From Posidonia oceanica (taxonomy: Eukaryota > Streptophyta > Magnoliopsida > Alismatales > Posidoniaceae), in contig JAZBRS010000057.1 of the NCBI GenBank assembly GCA_037176725.1, forward strand, positions 85,209,501-85,273,500: 64,000 nucleotides of DNA, read 5' to 3'. The position numbers were made by a program, and so were the translations under genes. Below the pieces are notes generated by a model. That model searched no databases and had not been told where the DNA came from. It worked only from the letters and a program-made list of their open reading frames with translations. Below are positions 24,111 through 34,455 of this stretch, piece by piece. How positions within the stretch are numbered: position 1 is the first letter of the stretch; each line of letters opens with the position of its first letter.

Positions 24111-24257
24111 CCTGAAAGAGCAATGATTGATGATTGATTGATTGCTTGATAAGAGGGGATGAGATCATGATGAGATTGATTGATTGATTGATAAGAAAAA
24201 GAGGAGATTGATTGATTGATTGAGTGATTGATAAGAAAAAGGGGAGATTGATTGATT

Positions 24258-24684
24258 GATAAGATATCGGACTTATCGGCCGGCAAAGAGGGGATGAGGT
24301 AATGATGAGATTGATTGGTTGAAAAGGTGATAAGATATCGGACTTATCGGCCGGCAAAGAGGGGATGAGGTAATGATGAGATTGATTGATTGAAAAGGTG
24401 ATAAGATATCGGACTTATCGGCCGGCAAAGAGGGGATGAGCTAATGATGAGATTGATTGATTGAAAAGGTGATAAGATATCGGACTTATCAGCCGGCAAA
24501 GAGGGGATGAGGTAATGATGAGATTGATTGGTTGAAAAGGTGATAAGATATCGGACTTATCGGCCGGCAAAGAGGGGATGAGGTAATGATGAGATTGATT
24601 GATTGAAAAGGTGATAAGATATCGGACTTATCGGCCAGCAAAGAGGGGATGAGGTAATGATGAGATTGATTGGTTGAAAAGGTT
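24258..24684 (-). repeat. 3' UTR tandem array B: six copies of a 71-bp unit, preceded by a GATT-rich run
   Basis: AAGATATCGG recurs at 24261, 24332, 24403, 24474, 24545 and 24616, an exact 71-bp period, with copies nearly identical. Each unit contains GATAAGATATCGGACTTATC, with GATAAG and CTTATC as inverted arms, then GGCCGGC. A simpler GATTGATT run (24130-24258) leads into the array and probably seeded it. Confidence 0.92.
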
Positions 24685-24768
24685 TCGCGAGAGCGAATCA
24701 TCCCATGACACCAGGAATATCATAGGAGAAAGAGGGGGGGAATGATACCAAGGGGCGATCAAAAGATG

Positions 24769-24795
24769 CCCCTGGTGTCGGGATGACACCAGGGG
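24769..24795. other. Perfect 11-bp inverted repeat (hairpin)
   Basis: CCCCTGGTGTC (24769-24779) and GACACCAGGGG (24785-24795) are exact reverse complements around a 5-base loop. The left arm follows GATG, so in element sense the sequence reads AGGGGCATC, an echo of the polypurine tract. Its role is unknown. Confidence 0.8.
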
Positions 24796-25235
24796 TTGGC
24801 CAGCGCATCCTTGGCATCAAAAGCAGAAGGCGAAGACAAAGCTGACGTGTTTGTCAAACGAGTAGTTTGGGGTACCAGCCCGCAGGAGATGACAGGTTGA
24901 CGGACCTATTGCCGAGCAGTTGGGGGTGCTAGCCCGCAGGAGATGATGACTCAGCCGGGGACGCGGGATGGCGTGGCTTGCCGGTGCGGGTCTGCAGAGA
25001 TTCTGGACTCTGGAGTAGGTGCTGAGGACCTTCCTGTGTTGTGTTGGCTGCAAGTCTGGCCAGAGGGCCCAAGATGGTGCTGGCGATGATGATGCAATGC
25101 AATAGACAGTGTTGAAGTGCAAGCAGACAGCAGAAAACAGTTTTCATTGATAGATCTTGATGAGTACATGCCTGTGGCAGGCCAAAACATACAGCATGAC
25201 TTGAAAAGAAACTACATAGTAGCTGCATAAGTGCC

Positions 25236-26438
25236 CTAGCCGGTTCGGGCCTTCTTTGACTGCACGGAGTCGAGGGATAGAGGGCCGCCTGGCAGGATTT
25301 CATTGATAGGCCAGAGCTTTTGGACCTCGGTCAGGTACTCAGAGGTACATCCTACACCTCTTGCAGCTGCGATGTCTGTTGATCGCACCCCGTGCTGCAT
25401 CAGGTTGGCCAGCTTCTTTGTTGGGGCAGTCGTGCTAAGAGGGTATGTCTGCAGAAGCTTGGGTGCTGTGCTGTCAACAAAAGCGCCCTGCCGGAAGCCA
25501 AACTGGCGCATGACCCTGATAGGGTGGTATTCCACACCCGCAGTGAAGCCTGGTAGAATGATCAGCCGCGTGTCGCGCGTGCTGAAGAAGACAGTAAATG
25601 GCTCGGCTATAGAGGGGACGATACGTCAGATCACAGCGTCGTCAATCAGTGCTGATAGCTTCTCGTATTCTTCTTTGATGCTCTTTTCTGTCTTGGCACG
25701 GGCGCTGCTACAGTAAGCTTCAAAGGCATGCACTTGAGGGCGCAGGAGGTTCATCTCTAAGTGCGCGGTCAGCCAGACTTGTATGAGTGTTCCGCAACCG
25801 TGGAAGTGGCGACAGCGATGAGAAATGCGGTCCAGCCCGCGATAGGTCTCTGCCAGAACAACTGGTGCCAGGTCTATGTGCTGGGTCACCACAGCTAGTG
25901 CTATCTCTGCAACCTCAATGGCCACTGTTAGTCGGCCATGAGTAAAGATTAGTTCGCCCAGGAAGCGGATAACAAATCCTCGGAGCCACAGCTCATCCCC
26001 GAGTTCTGTGCGCTTGTTCATGATATCATCAAAGTGCGCTAGGCGAAGCATAGGTTCAGGTCCGCTGGTGCAGATCAGCCTTTGTTGGCAGCTTCGAGTA
26101 GGGAGCCCAGTTAGTTGGCTCAGGACCTCGAGATATCCGTCGCGCCTCATGAAGATAGGCGGCCCCATGATCTTGGAGAAGCCGCAGATTCGACGCACCT
26201 CTTCTAGTGTAGGTGTAAGCTCAGTTCTGCCGAAGCGAAAGACATGGTGCGCCGGTTTCCAGAATCTAGCGGCGGCACACAGAAGGTGACGGCTGACTTC
26301 CACATCAGCGGCCTTCAGCAGCTTGGTTGGGATCCCCCAGAGGCGCAGCTTCTCACAGTCTTCTTGAGTGAGCCTGCCGATCCATTCTCGCAGGGTTTCC
26401 GAGCAGTGTGCTGGAGTTAACAGAGTAGGGAAGCCCAT
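25236..26438 (-). pseudogene. Extra ORF of the Tat/Ogre-like element: plant-mobile-domain-like protein (one in-frame TGA)
   Basis: An ATG at 26438 opens a frame of about 400 codons, interrupted once by TGA at 25626-25628 and continuing in the same frame to 25236. The frame is also open upstream for a short distance without ATG. The protein shows RFWKPAHHVFRFG followed by ELTPTLEEVRRICGF, then IQVWLTAHLEM, and near the end YHPIRVMRQFGFRQG. These match the layout of plant mobile domain (PMD) and DUF7745-type proteins: a W-x-P segment, FxFGxxELTPTLEE, QxW, and RVxRQFG. PMD proteins occur both as host genes (MAIN/MAIL) and in transposons. Here it lies downstream of integrase and upstream of the tandem arrays. 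Its job in the element is unknown. Assignment is by motif only. Confidence 0.6.
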
Positions 26439-26474
26439 TGCGCAGGTCACAGAGGTATAGGCTAATAGCTGCAA

Positions 26475-27920
26475 AGCTTGAAGGTACCTGCTATCTATAA
26501 ACAGTTAGATTTCGCAGGCATATAATCTTTGATAGAAAGCAGAATCTGAAGCTGAAAAACGTAGTTCCATATGTATCATAGCAGTTGATAACAGAACATA
26601 GCAGTTAAGCACAGATAAGCAAAGTGGATCTGCAGTAGTCTTGCGGGTACAGGGGCGAGGGCCAGCAGGAGATCTGAACCGGCGCAGCTTGAGCAGCGCC
26701 AATGCGCTCTGCTGGGGAGAAGTACTGTCTCAGGGTCGAAGCGAGTTGCAGAGCGGAGTGATTGATAGAAGAGGAATGATAGAAGAGGATGTATGTATGC
26801 ATGATGCAGGTGATATGCTTATGAAGATGAGTGGTATGCTTAGATGGATGAGTATGCTTGGATGCCCTCAGCATACGAAGTGCTTTGGTGCCTGCTGTCT
26901 TAAGAATGGAGTGGTCCCTGACTCACTGGGCCCTACCTAGACTCTTGGCTTGCTGGTGGCACTCCGGGACAGGTGTTGGCATTTGTACAGGTGGTGGTGT
27001 GGTGAGGACAGGCTATTGGCCGAACTCTCAAGACCTACACCTATTCTTTCAGCTCTCTTTTTTTTGATTGATTTCTCCCTCATGGGTATGCAGTCTTTCT
27101 CCGCCCCTAGCCAGGAGAGGGTGAGTGTTTGCTCTTGGAGGGATGTGGTAGATTCTTTTAAGCTCGACATGCTGGGGATCTCTAGTAAAGTATGGGGGAT
27201 AATGGTACCTGTGTTTTTTCTTTGCTTGCTTTTTCTCTTCTTTTTTTTTGCTTTTTGTTCTATCCCCTTTTTTTGCTTGTTTGATTTCTTTTCTCTTTTT
27301 TTTCAGGCTTTTGCTATCCCCATTTTGGTGGCAAAAGAAGGGTGTTTGAGTTGTGATGGATCTGGGCTTTGGGTCTGCTGTGTGATGGGTAGAAGGAGCA
27401 GGGTTAGACTGCACACCCCTATCTCTAGGGCCGGCTTCTGTCTTCGTCTTCTGTTCCTTGAATGTGCCCAAGCCTAGATGTCTACTCTCACTTTTTTCCA
27501 GACTCACATCCTAACATTTTTTCTCCCTCAAAGGTGTATGTCCTTACGAGATTAGGCAGTTCGCCTGTCCTGATTGGTGGTGGCTCCCTCACTAGCTAAG
27601 ACATCTAAGTAGTGCCGGGTGAGGTAGGGCGGACTCTTTCCAGAGCAGGCAAGCACTTCCGGTTTTCATCACTGGGCCAAAGATGTAATGTATGCTTGAG
27701 AGGATGACGATGATGATTTGAAAAGAAATGATGGATGCTTTGAAAGGATGACGATGATGATTTGAAAAGAGAGGATGCTTTGAAAGGATGACGATGATGA
27801 TTTGAAAAGAGAGAATGCAAGAGTGGGATAGATAGACAATGCAGGTAGGAGAAGAATGCAAGAGGTGAGAATGCAAGTGTGTAGGTGGGAGAAGGGCATC
27901 TGCAACGGGGCCGCCTTCGG
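26475..27920 (-). other. Spacer between integrase and the extra ORF
   Basis: I see no convincing coding region. It contains a T-rich tract (27057-27305) and a threefold repeat of GGATGACGATGATGATTTG at about 27704, 27746 and 27787 (period near 40 bp). Long frames here have low-complexity lysine or phenylalanine composition. If the extra ORF is expressed from a spliced transcript, an acceptor could lie near 26495 (TAGATAGCAG in element sense). Confidence 0.5.
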
Positions 27921-29265
27921 CTACTGATAGTACTTCTTGAGATAGCAGAGGTTGACGGGCTCAGACTGCTTGACCCGGTCCATATCCTCAAGAGTTACAG
28001 CGCCTCCTGAGAAGATCAGCTTGACCACAAAGGGGCCGCGCCAATTGGGTCGGAATTTCCCTCAACCATCAGGCAAATGAATGGCGCGCAAGACAAGGTC
28101 CCCTAGCTGAAAGTTTCTGGGCTGGACCTTCTTCAAGAATGCTCTGGCCATCCGCTTCTGGTAGCAGTGAGTGTTGTGCATAGCTTGCAGTCTGCGCTCA
28201 TCAATCAGATTTAGTTGGACGCAGCGGTCTTCGACCCATTCTGCCTCTTCCAACTCAGCTTCTCGTAGGATCCGCAGAGAGGGGATCTCTACTTCAACAA
28301 GTAACACCACTTCCATTCCGTACACCAGAGAGTAGGGGGTGGCTCCTGTAGAGGTCCGGATTGATGTCCTGTACGCCCAGAGTGCGTACGGGAGCTTGTC
28401 ATGCCAATCCTTGTGGGTTTCTACTGTTTTCTTCAGGATTTTGACAATGTTCTTGTTTGCAGACTCCACCGCTCCGTTCATCTGTGGCCGATAGGGTGAG
28501 GATCTATGATGCTTGATCTTGAGACTCTGCAGGTATTCCTCGATCCTTTTGGCAATGAAGTTCGTGCCATTATCAAAGATGACAGAGTGCGGGACCCCAT
28601 ATCGGGCAACGATATTGTTCCTGATAAATTTTTCTTTGCCACAGCGGTGACTGTCTTATAAGAGGCTGCTTCCACCCACTTGGTAAAGTAATCGATCGCT
28701 ACCAGAATGTAACGATGACCATTTGAAGCAGCTGGGTGGATGGCGCCAATGACATCGATCCCCCAGGTGGAGAAAGGCCATGGCGAAGACATGTTATGCA
28801 GCTGTTGTGGGGGGACCTTGATGAAGTTACCATGGATCTGACAGTTGTGGCATCTGCGCACGAACCGGCAGTAGTCTGCTTCCATGGTCTGCCAGAAATA
28901 TCCTTGAAGCATGATCTTCTTGGCCAGGAGGACGCCGTTCATGTGCGGGCCACAGGTCCCTACATGCACTTGAAGCATCAGCGTGTCAGCCTCCGATTTG
29001 TTCAGGCAGCGCAGTAGCATCTGATTATATGACCTTCTGTACAACTGCCCGGCCCCCAACACGTACTTTGACGCCAGACGCGCCAGAGTTCTGTTGTCTG
29101 TTGCCGTGGCATCAAGAGGAAAGCTGCCAGACTCCAGGAAAGATTTTATATCTTGATACCAGGGCTGCTCCTCTACCGGATCTGCCTCCTCTATGTTCAA
29201 GCAGTATGCAGGCTGCTCAATGCGAGTAACAGATACATCCACCATGCTGTCTTCTGATATGGTGA
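27921..29265 (-). pseudogene. Tat-type integrase (frameshifted, one TGA)
   Basis: Integrase inserts the cDNA into host DNA. In element sense the zinc finger has two histidines (HVGTCGPH) and two cysteines (CHNC). The core begins with the aspartate of TWGIDVIGA, and the third acidic residue is the E of MNGAVESANK. Between them (about 28650-28500) the frame shifts, so the middle of the core with the second aspartate is out of frame. The C-terminal part (DKLPYALWAYRTS, TGATPYSLVYGMEV) is long and intact up to TGA 28062-28064. Beyond this the frame stays open, with FRPNWRGPFVV, to the natural TAG at 27921-27923. No chromodomain follows, as expected for Tat. Confidence 0.88.
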
Positions 29266-30315
29266 GCCAGGATGCCAGAGTTGCTAGTGTGTCTGCGTAT
29301 GCATTCTTTGCTCTGTTCATGTATGTGAAGCAGATGCTCTCAAATTCTTCCATCAGCCTCAGCAGGTGTTCGTGATACGGCACAAGTTTGGAATCTTTTG
29401 TCCTCCAGTCGCCGTTCACTTGAGAAATCACTAGCATGGCATCACCGTGCACATGCAGCCTCTACGCCTTGTGTTCGAGGGCGACTTTCAATCCCAGGAT
29501 GCATGCCTCATATTCTGCCTCATTGTTCGTGCATGCGAAAGTCAGCTTCCTCGCGAAGGGAATCACCTGTCCCTGGGGCGTGGTCAGCACTGCGCCTACG
29601 CCTCGGCCCTTTTTGTTGACTGCACCATCAAAGTAGAGCTACCATTCCTCTTGTTCTTCAGGATCTTTCTGCTCAGAGTCCTCCATTGCGAAGAGGATGT
29701 CCTCGTCAGGGAACTGCGTCTGGAGGGGTTGGTATTCAGGCAGAGGAAGGTCAGCAAGATGGTCTGCCATGGCCTGACCCTTCATGGATTTCTGTGTGAC
29801 AAAGGTGATGTCGTACTGAGACAATAACACCTACCACTTAGCACATCTGCCTACCATGGCCGACTTTTGAAAGAGGAACTTGATAGGATCATGCCGGCAT
29901 AAGAGCTGAACTGGGTATGCCATCATGTAGTGCCTTAGTTTCTGTGCAACCCAGACAAGGGACAAGCAGGTCTTCTCTAGTGTACTGTACCTGGCTTCGC
30001 ATTCATTAAACTTCTTGCTCAGGTAATAGATGGCGCGCTCCCTTCTACCAGATTCGTCATGTTAGCCCAAGACGGCGCCCATGGAATGCTGCGTGGTAGA
30101 AAGGTAGAGAAGCAAAGGTCTCCCTGGTGTAGGGGGACCAGGACAGGAGGCTTGATCAACAGCTGCTTGATCTTGGCAAATGCAGCCTGACACTCTTCGC
30201 TCCAGTGGATCTGCACATTCTTCCTCAAGAGCTTGAATATGGGTTCACAGATGGGCGTAAGCTGTGCAATAAAGCGACTGATATATTGTAAACGCCCAAG
30301 CAGACTTCTGACCTC
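29266..30315 (-). pseudogene. Dual RNase H region: Ty3-type RNase H plus archaeal-type RNase H
   Basis: The first part continues from RT (NVQIHWSEECQAAFAKIKQ) and degenerates through a frameshift near 30130, a TAA at 30062 and a TAG at 29831. The second part is a separate RNase H domain. It has LYFDGAVNKKGRG (first aspartate), NNEAEYEA (glutamate), HGDAMLVISQ (second aspartate) and AYADTLATLA (last aspartate). That is the archaeal-type RNase H that marks the Tat lineage. TAG codons at 29639 and 29462 break it. RNase H removes the RNA template during reverse transcription; the second domain is thought to have been acquired late. Confidence 0.85.
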
Positions 30316-31500
30316 CTATTCAGTTCTGGGGGGTGGCATGTCCACGATGGCTTGTGCTTTCAATGGGTCCACCTCAATCCCCCTTTGGCTAACAATGTAG
30401 CCGAGCAATTTGCCAGAAGACACCCCGAATACGCACTTCTTGGGATTCAGGCACAGCTTGTACTTCTGTAGACGGTCAAAGAGCTTTTTGAGACAGGTAA
30501 GATGATCTTCAGGCTCTTTGCTTTTAGCAATCATGTCGTCTACATAGACCTCTACTTCTTGGTGCATGAGGTCGTGGAACAGCGTAGTCATGGCCCTCTG
30601 ATAGGTCGCACCAGCATTCTTCAGGCCGAACGGCATGACTTGGTAGCAGAAGACTCCCCAAGGGGTGATGAATGAAGTCTTTTCCATGTCTTCTTCTGCC
30701 ATTTTGATCTGATTGTATCCAGAAAAGCCGTCCATGAAGGAGAGCATCTTGTGGCCCGCTGTATTGTCGACTAGGACGTCAATGTGAGGCAAGGGGAAGT
30801 CGTCCTTGGGACTCGCCTTGTTTAGGTCCCTGTAGTCGATGCAGATCCGGATTCGGCCATCTTTCTTAGGCACAGGTACAATGTTTGCCAGCCATTCAGG
30901 ATAAAGAACGACCTTCAGAAAGTTGACTCCGAGCTGCTTCATTATCTCTTCTTTGATCATGAGCAGCCACTGCGGTCGCCATCTTCTTAGCTTCTGCTTC
31001 ACTGGCTTGGCATCCGGGTTTAAGGGCAGATTGTGCACCACTATCTCTATGTCAAGGCCGACCATATCCTCGTAACTCCAGGCAAAGACATCCGCATATT
31101 CTTTCAAGAATGCGATGAATTCTGCTCGAGCCTGGGAGGACAGCTGGGCACTGATACGAACTTCTCTGACTTCCTCAGCTGTGCCGATGTTGACAACCTC
31201 TGTTTCTTCTTCAACATGGAGGTTGGAGCCTTCTGGGTCGTCGTCATAGGGCCGGAACTTGGGCAACGGTTCGTCAATCTCATCCATGCCCGTATCATCC
31301 TCCTCTCCGTAAGCAATAAGTTCCGAGAGGATCTCTTTCTCAAAAGGACTTGTGATGTCGAAAGAGTGCATGTGTTCCGCTGCTTGGCCCTGGTGACGCT
31401 TCAAGATGGTCACGCTCACTCGGGTATTCTTGTAGCCTCGGTGCGCGACCTCCGTCTCAGCAACTCCTTCTGCTGTTTGCTCTGGCCTGACTGATTCTGC
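30316..31500 (-). pseudogene. Tat-type reverse transcriptase
   Basis: A frame of 367 codons (31419-30316), also open upstream to about 31570, encodes RT. Visible landmarks are VPVPKKDGRIR, ICIDYRDLNKA, DDFPLPHID, MPFGLKNAGATYQR and the catalytic YVDD at residues 292-295 of the 367-codon frame, then LNPKKCVFGV. The conserved palm residues appear present. TAG at 30316-30318 interrupts the polyprotein just before RNase H. The acidic linker before RT (EEDDTGMDEIDEP) is typical of this lineage. Confidence 0.92.
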
Positions 31501-31716
31501 TGGGTGCTCTGCTGATAATGCTGAGGGCCTTGCTGACTCTGCTGCTGAAACTGCTAACTGTTCTGCTGCTGAGGGCTGCTGACAGCTCTGTTACTGATTC
31601 TGCTTTCTGCTCAGTTACTGCTGCTACTTGGACTGCTAGTGCTCCCTCCTCTGAGTCTTCTAGTATGCTTGGGGAGGGTATGCCGGACCGGCGGCTGATT
31701 TGGGCATTGCCGCTCG

Positions 31717-34455
31717 CTATGCTGCTCCGGTGAGGCATGTGTTGCACAAACCACCTAGACCCGCCTTCTGGTCGAAGAGTGATGAGCTCATCTGGTCTAG
31801 GGGAGTCCGGTGCTGCCGAGCCTTCTTCCAGGACCATGATAGAGGCATGGTCTTCTTGCAAAGGGGGGTCCGCAACCATGGCTTTCCCTTTCTTTCTGCA
31901 GCTTGATGCTCTGCCAGGTCTTCTGTTAGCGACTTGAGCTGTTCTTGATAAAGTAGCTCTAAGTCGGACATCCAAGAATCGACCTGGGCTTCTATCGCCA
32001 CTCCTTCTTCCTCGTCTGAGGGGGAGTCGACGTAGTAGGCGCCGGGGGCCTGCGGCACTGGCCCGGCTGCAAGGAGGATCGCTGCCCTTGGAATTTGCGT
32101 GATCTGGTTCATGGGCGCGTCCGATGGCGGCAACTCTGATGTAGAAGGCCCAAATAGACAGGTCAGCGGTGCCACAGATGGATAAGCTGCTAGGGTCACT
32201 GTTGCAGGTGAAGAGTAAGCAGAGACGCTCTTCTGAGGGCTCAAGGGCCCAGAGAGTGTAGTGCTCAGTTGGCCTTTTGTATCGGGCCGTAACTGAGAGA
32301 GTGCAGCCTTTGACGCCATGGGGTCTTGCCATGAGAGCTGCTGCTGGTTGTCAGGAGGATGCGAAGCAGACTGCGCCGGCTGCATTCCTGAAGGTGTGGC
32401 TGTGGGAGCGGGCTGAGCCGCGCTGCTGACTGTATTGATTGACTGCCCTTCCAGAGATAGGGACAGTGGCACTGATGTTGCTGTGACCGCTGGTAGCTTG
32501 CTTGATCCTGCCAGAAGGAGTGTCTCTGACTCCTGCACTGCTGCTGACTGTTCTAGTGATGCAGATGTGGTTGTAAGAGTGTGAGTGCTTGCCAGTTCTG
32601 CCACAGGGCCTGCTGAGCTGCCTGCTGTTTCTGCCAGAGGAAGAGCTGAATAGACTGACTGTGGGGCCTCTGTGCTGATCATTGCCTTGCTGCCAGTTGG
32701 GACTGCCTCTGCTGTGCCAGACTGCTCCTCATCCGAGTAATAGTCCTCAATGCAGACCCAGTCTTCTACCGGCACCGCGGCTTGATCATCAGTTGATCGC
32801 AGAACCCCTGCACTGGTGAAGTTAGTGAGATCTCTGGGGATGGCTGGCTCTTGATCCTTGAGCTGAAGGCAGTGATCTTCGTTGAGCTTGGGTTCGTAAC
32901 TGAGGCCTTCAGATTTCCTCCGCTCCACCGCTACGATCGGCTCTGCGATCCCCTGGCCATAACGCCCGAGCGGTGTGCCCCTTACGTAACCCCACCTGTG
33001 ACATACATTCTCGACCATTCGGAAGGGGTTGCTGTGAACGGCCAAGGAGTTGACACGTTCAAGATCAGGAATGAAGTTAACCGGCTCGCACCGATTAACG
33101 CGATATAGAGCTTTAGAAGTCTCGGGGTCAAACGGGATAGCTTGTGAAGACACGGGGGAGACTGCCTCGATCCGCTCCTTCTCAAAGTTCTCCGCCATGA
33201 CGACAATGACATCATCGCCATGACAGTACTTTATCATCCTATGGAGGGTCGAGGGAAGGACCTGATGCTTGTGGAGCCAAGGGCGCCCAAGCAGAAGATT
33301 GAAATTCGGCTTCAAGTTGATGACATAGAATTCTACATCGAAGACGATCGGGCCAATGGCAAGAGGAATAATCAGGATCCCTAGAGCGTCATGGTGGGTG
33401 TTGTCAAAAGCTGTCATTCCCTTCACGGCTGGCATGATGTCCTCGGCTTTGAATCCGAGCTTGGTTGCAGTACGCAAGGGGCAGACGTTAAGGCCTGACC
33501 CATTATCAACCAGTGTTAGGGGAATGCGAAAGCTTTTGAACTGAACCGTGACGAACAGGGGCTGGTTGTGATTAATCTCCGCCGGAGGCAGCTCATCACT
33601 TGTAAAAGAGATGACCTGGGGCTCCGCAATCAACCCTACCATGCTCTCCAAGGTTGAAGGCTCAATAGACTGGGACACACGGGTAGCCTGGAACACGCGA
33701 AGAAAAGCCTCACGGTGTTCGGCAGAGGTGTGGATCAGGTCCCAAATGGAAATGTCGGCTTTGACCTTCTTAAGTTGGGAGGTTATGTCTGCCTTGGGTT
33801 GGTTCTTTTTGGCAAGGGGAGGGGTTGTTTTGGCAAGCTCTAAGGGGGTAGTGGCAGGAAGCTGGGCCGCTACAGGTTGGGCAGAGATTTGGCTTGCTAC
33901 GGGTTGATTTAGGGTTGGATCTGCTACGAGTGGATTGGAGGGTGGGGACATAGCAGGTTTGGGGTGGTTTGGCCTAATTACCGGCGCTGGGGGCCTGTAG
34001 ACCCTCCCCGATCGCGTTACTTCCGCGCACATTTCTGTGGCGTAGCTATAAGGGACGCGATGGGTGTCCAGGGTTAAGTCAATAACCACCGGAGCGCGTG
34101 CTGCGAGCACAGGAGAGGTTATAGGGGGGCCTATTGGGTATTGAGGTCTACCTAGAGGGTATGGTTGTTGGGGTGGGAAGGCTGGGGCAGGTTGAGGTCT
34201 GCCTAGAAGGTGTACAGGGGATCCTAGCTGAGGTCGCCCTAAGAGGTGGACAGGGGATCTAGGCTGGGCCCTGGCTAGAAGGTGTACAGGGGATTGAGCC
34301 TGAGGAAGCACAGCGGGGGGCGCGAAGGGGCGCTCCGGCCTGGCACGCGGTCGGATCGTGTGAACTCCCGACTCGAAGCCGGCAACTACCGCAAGATAGA
34401 GATTTACAGGGAAAGGCTCAGAAATATCAGAGATGAGATCAGAAGGGTCTACCAC
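31717..34455 (-). pseudogene. Protease (retropepsin) and flanking linker of the Tat/Ogre-like pol
   Basis: A 912-codon frame overlaps the end of gag by seven bases in a different register, so translation would require a frameshift. It starts with proline-rich sequence containing three SPVHLLGRPQ-like repeats (residues 55-86). The retropepsin has LTLVDNGSGLNVCPL (DNGS at residues 317-320) and a later FNLLLGRPWLH. The second position of the triad is N rather than S/T, as often seen in Tat proteases. A low-complexity serine/threonine/alanine linker follows. The frame appears to shift near 31890 and back near 31570, where RT resumes in the protease register. Confidence 0.85.

Noticed and set aside
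25303..25716. A 137-codon plus-strand frame
   Set aside because: It is antisense to the plant-mobile-domain-like ORF and shows no motif.
26950..27507. Phenylalanine-rich and lysine-rich frames over a T-rich tract
   Set aside because: Low complexity, no start codon or recognisable domain; likely untranslated spacer.
31457..32332. A 291-codon frame overlapping the protease-RT linker in another register
   Set aside because: Only its last third is protein-like and fits as the shifted part of the polyprotein; the first two thirds are a shadow.
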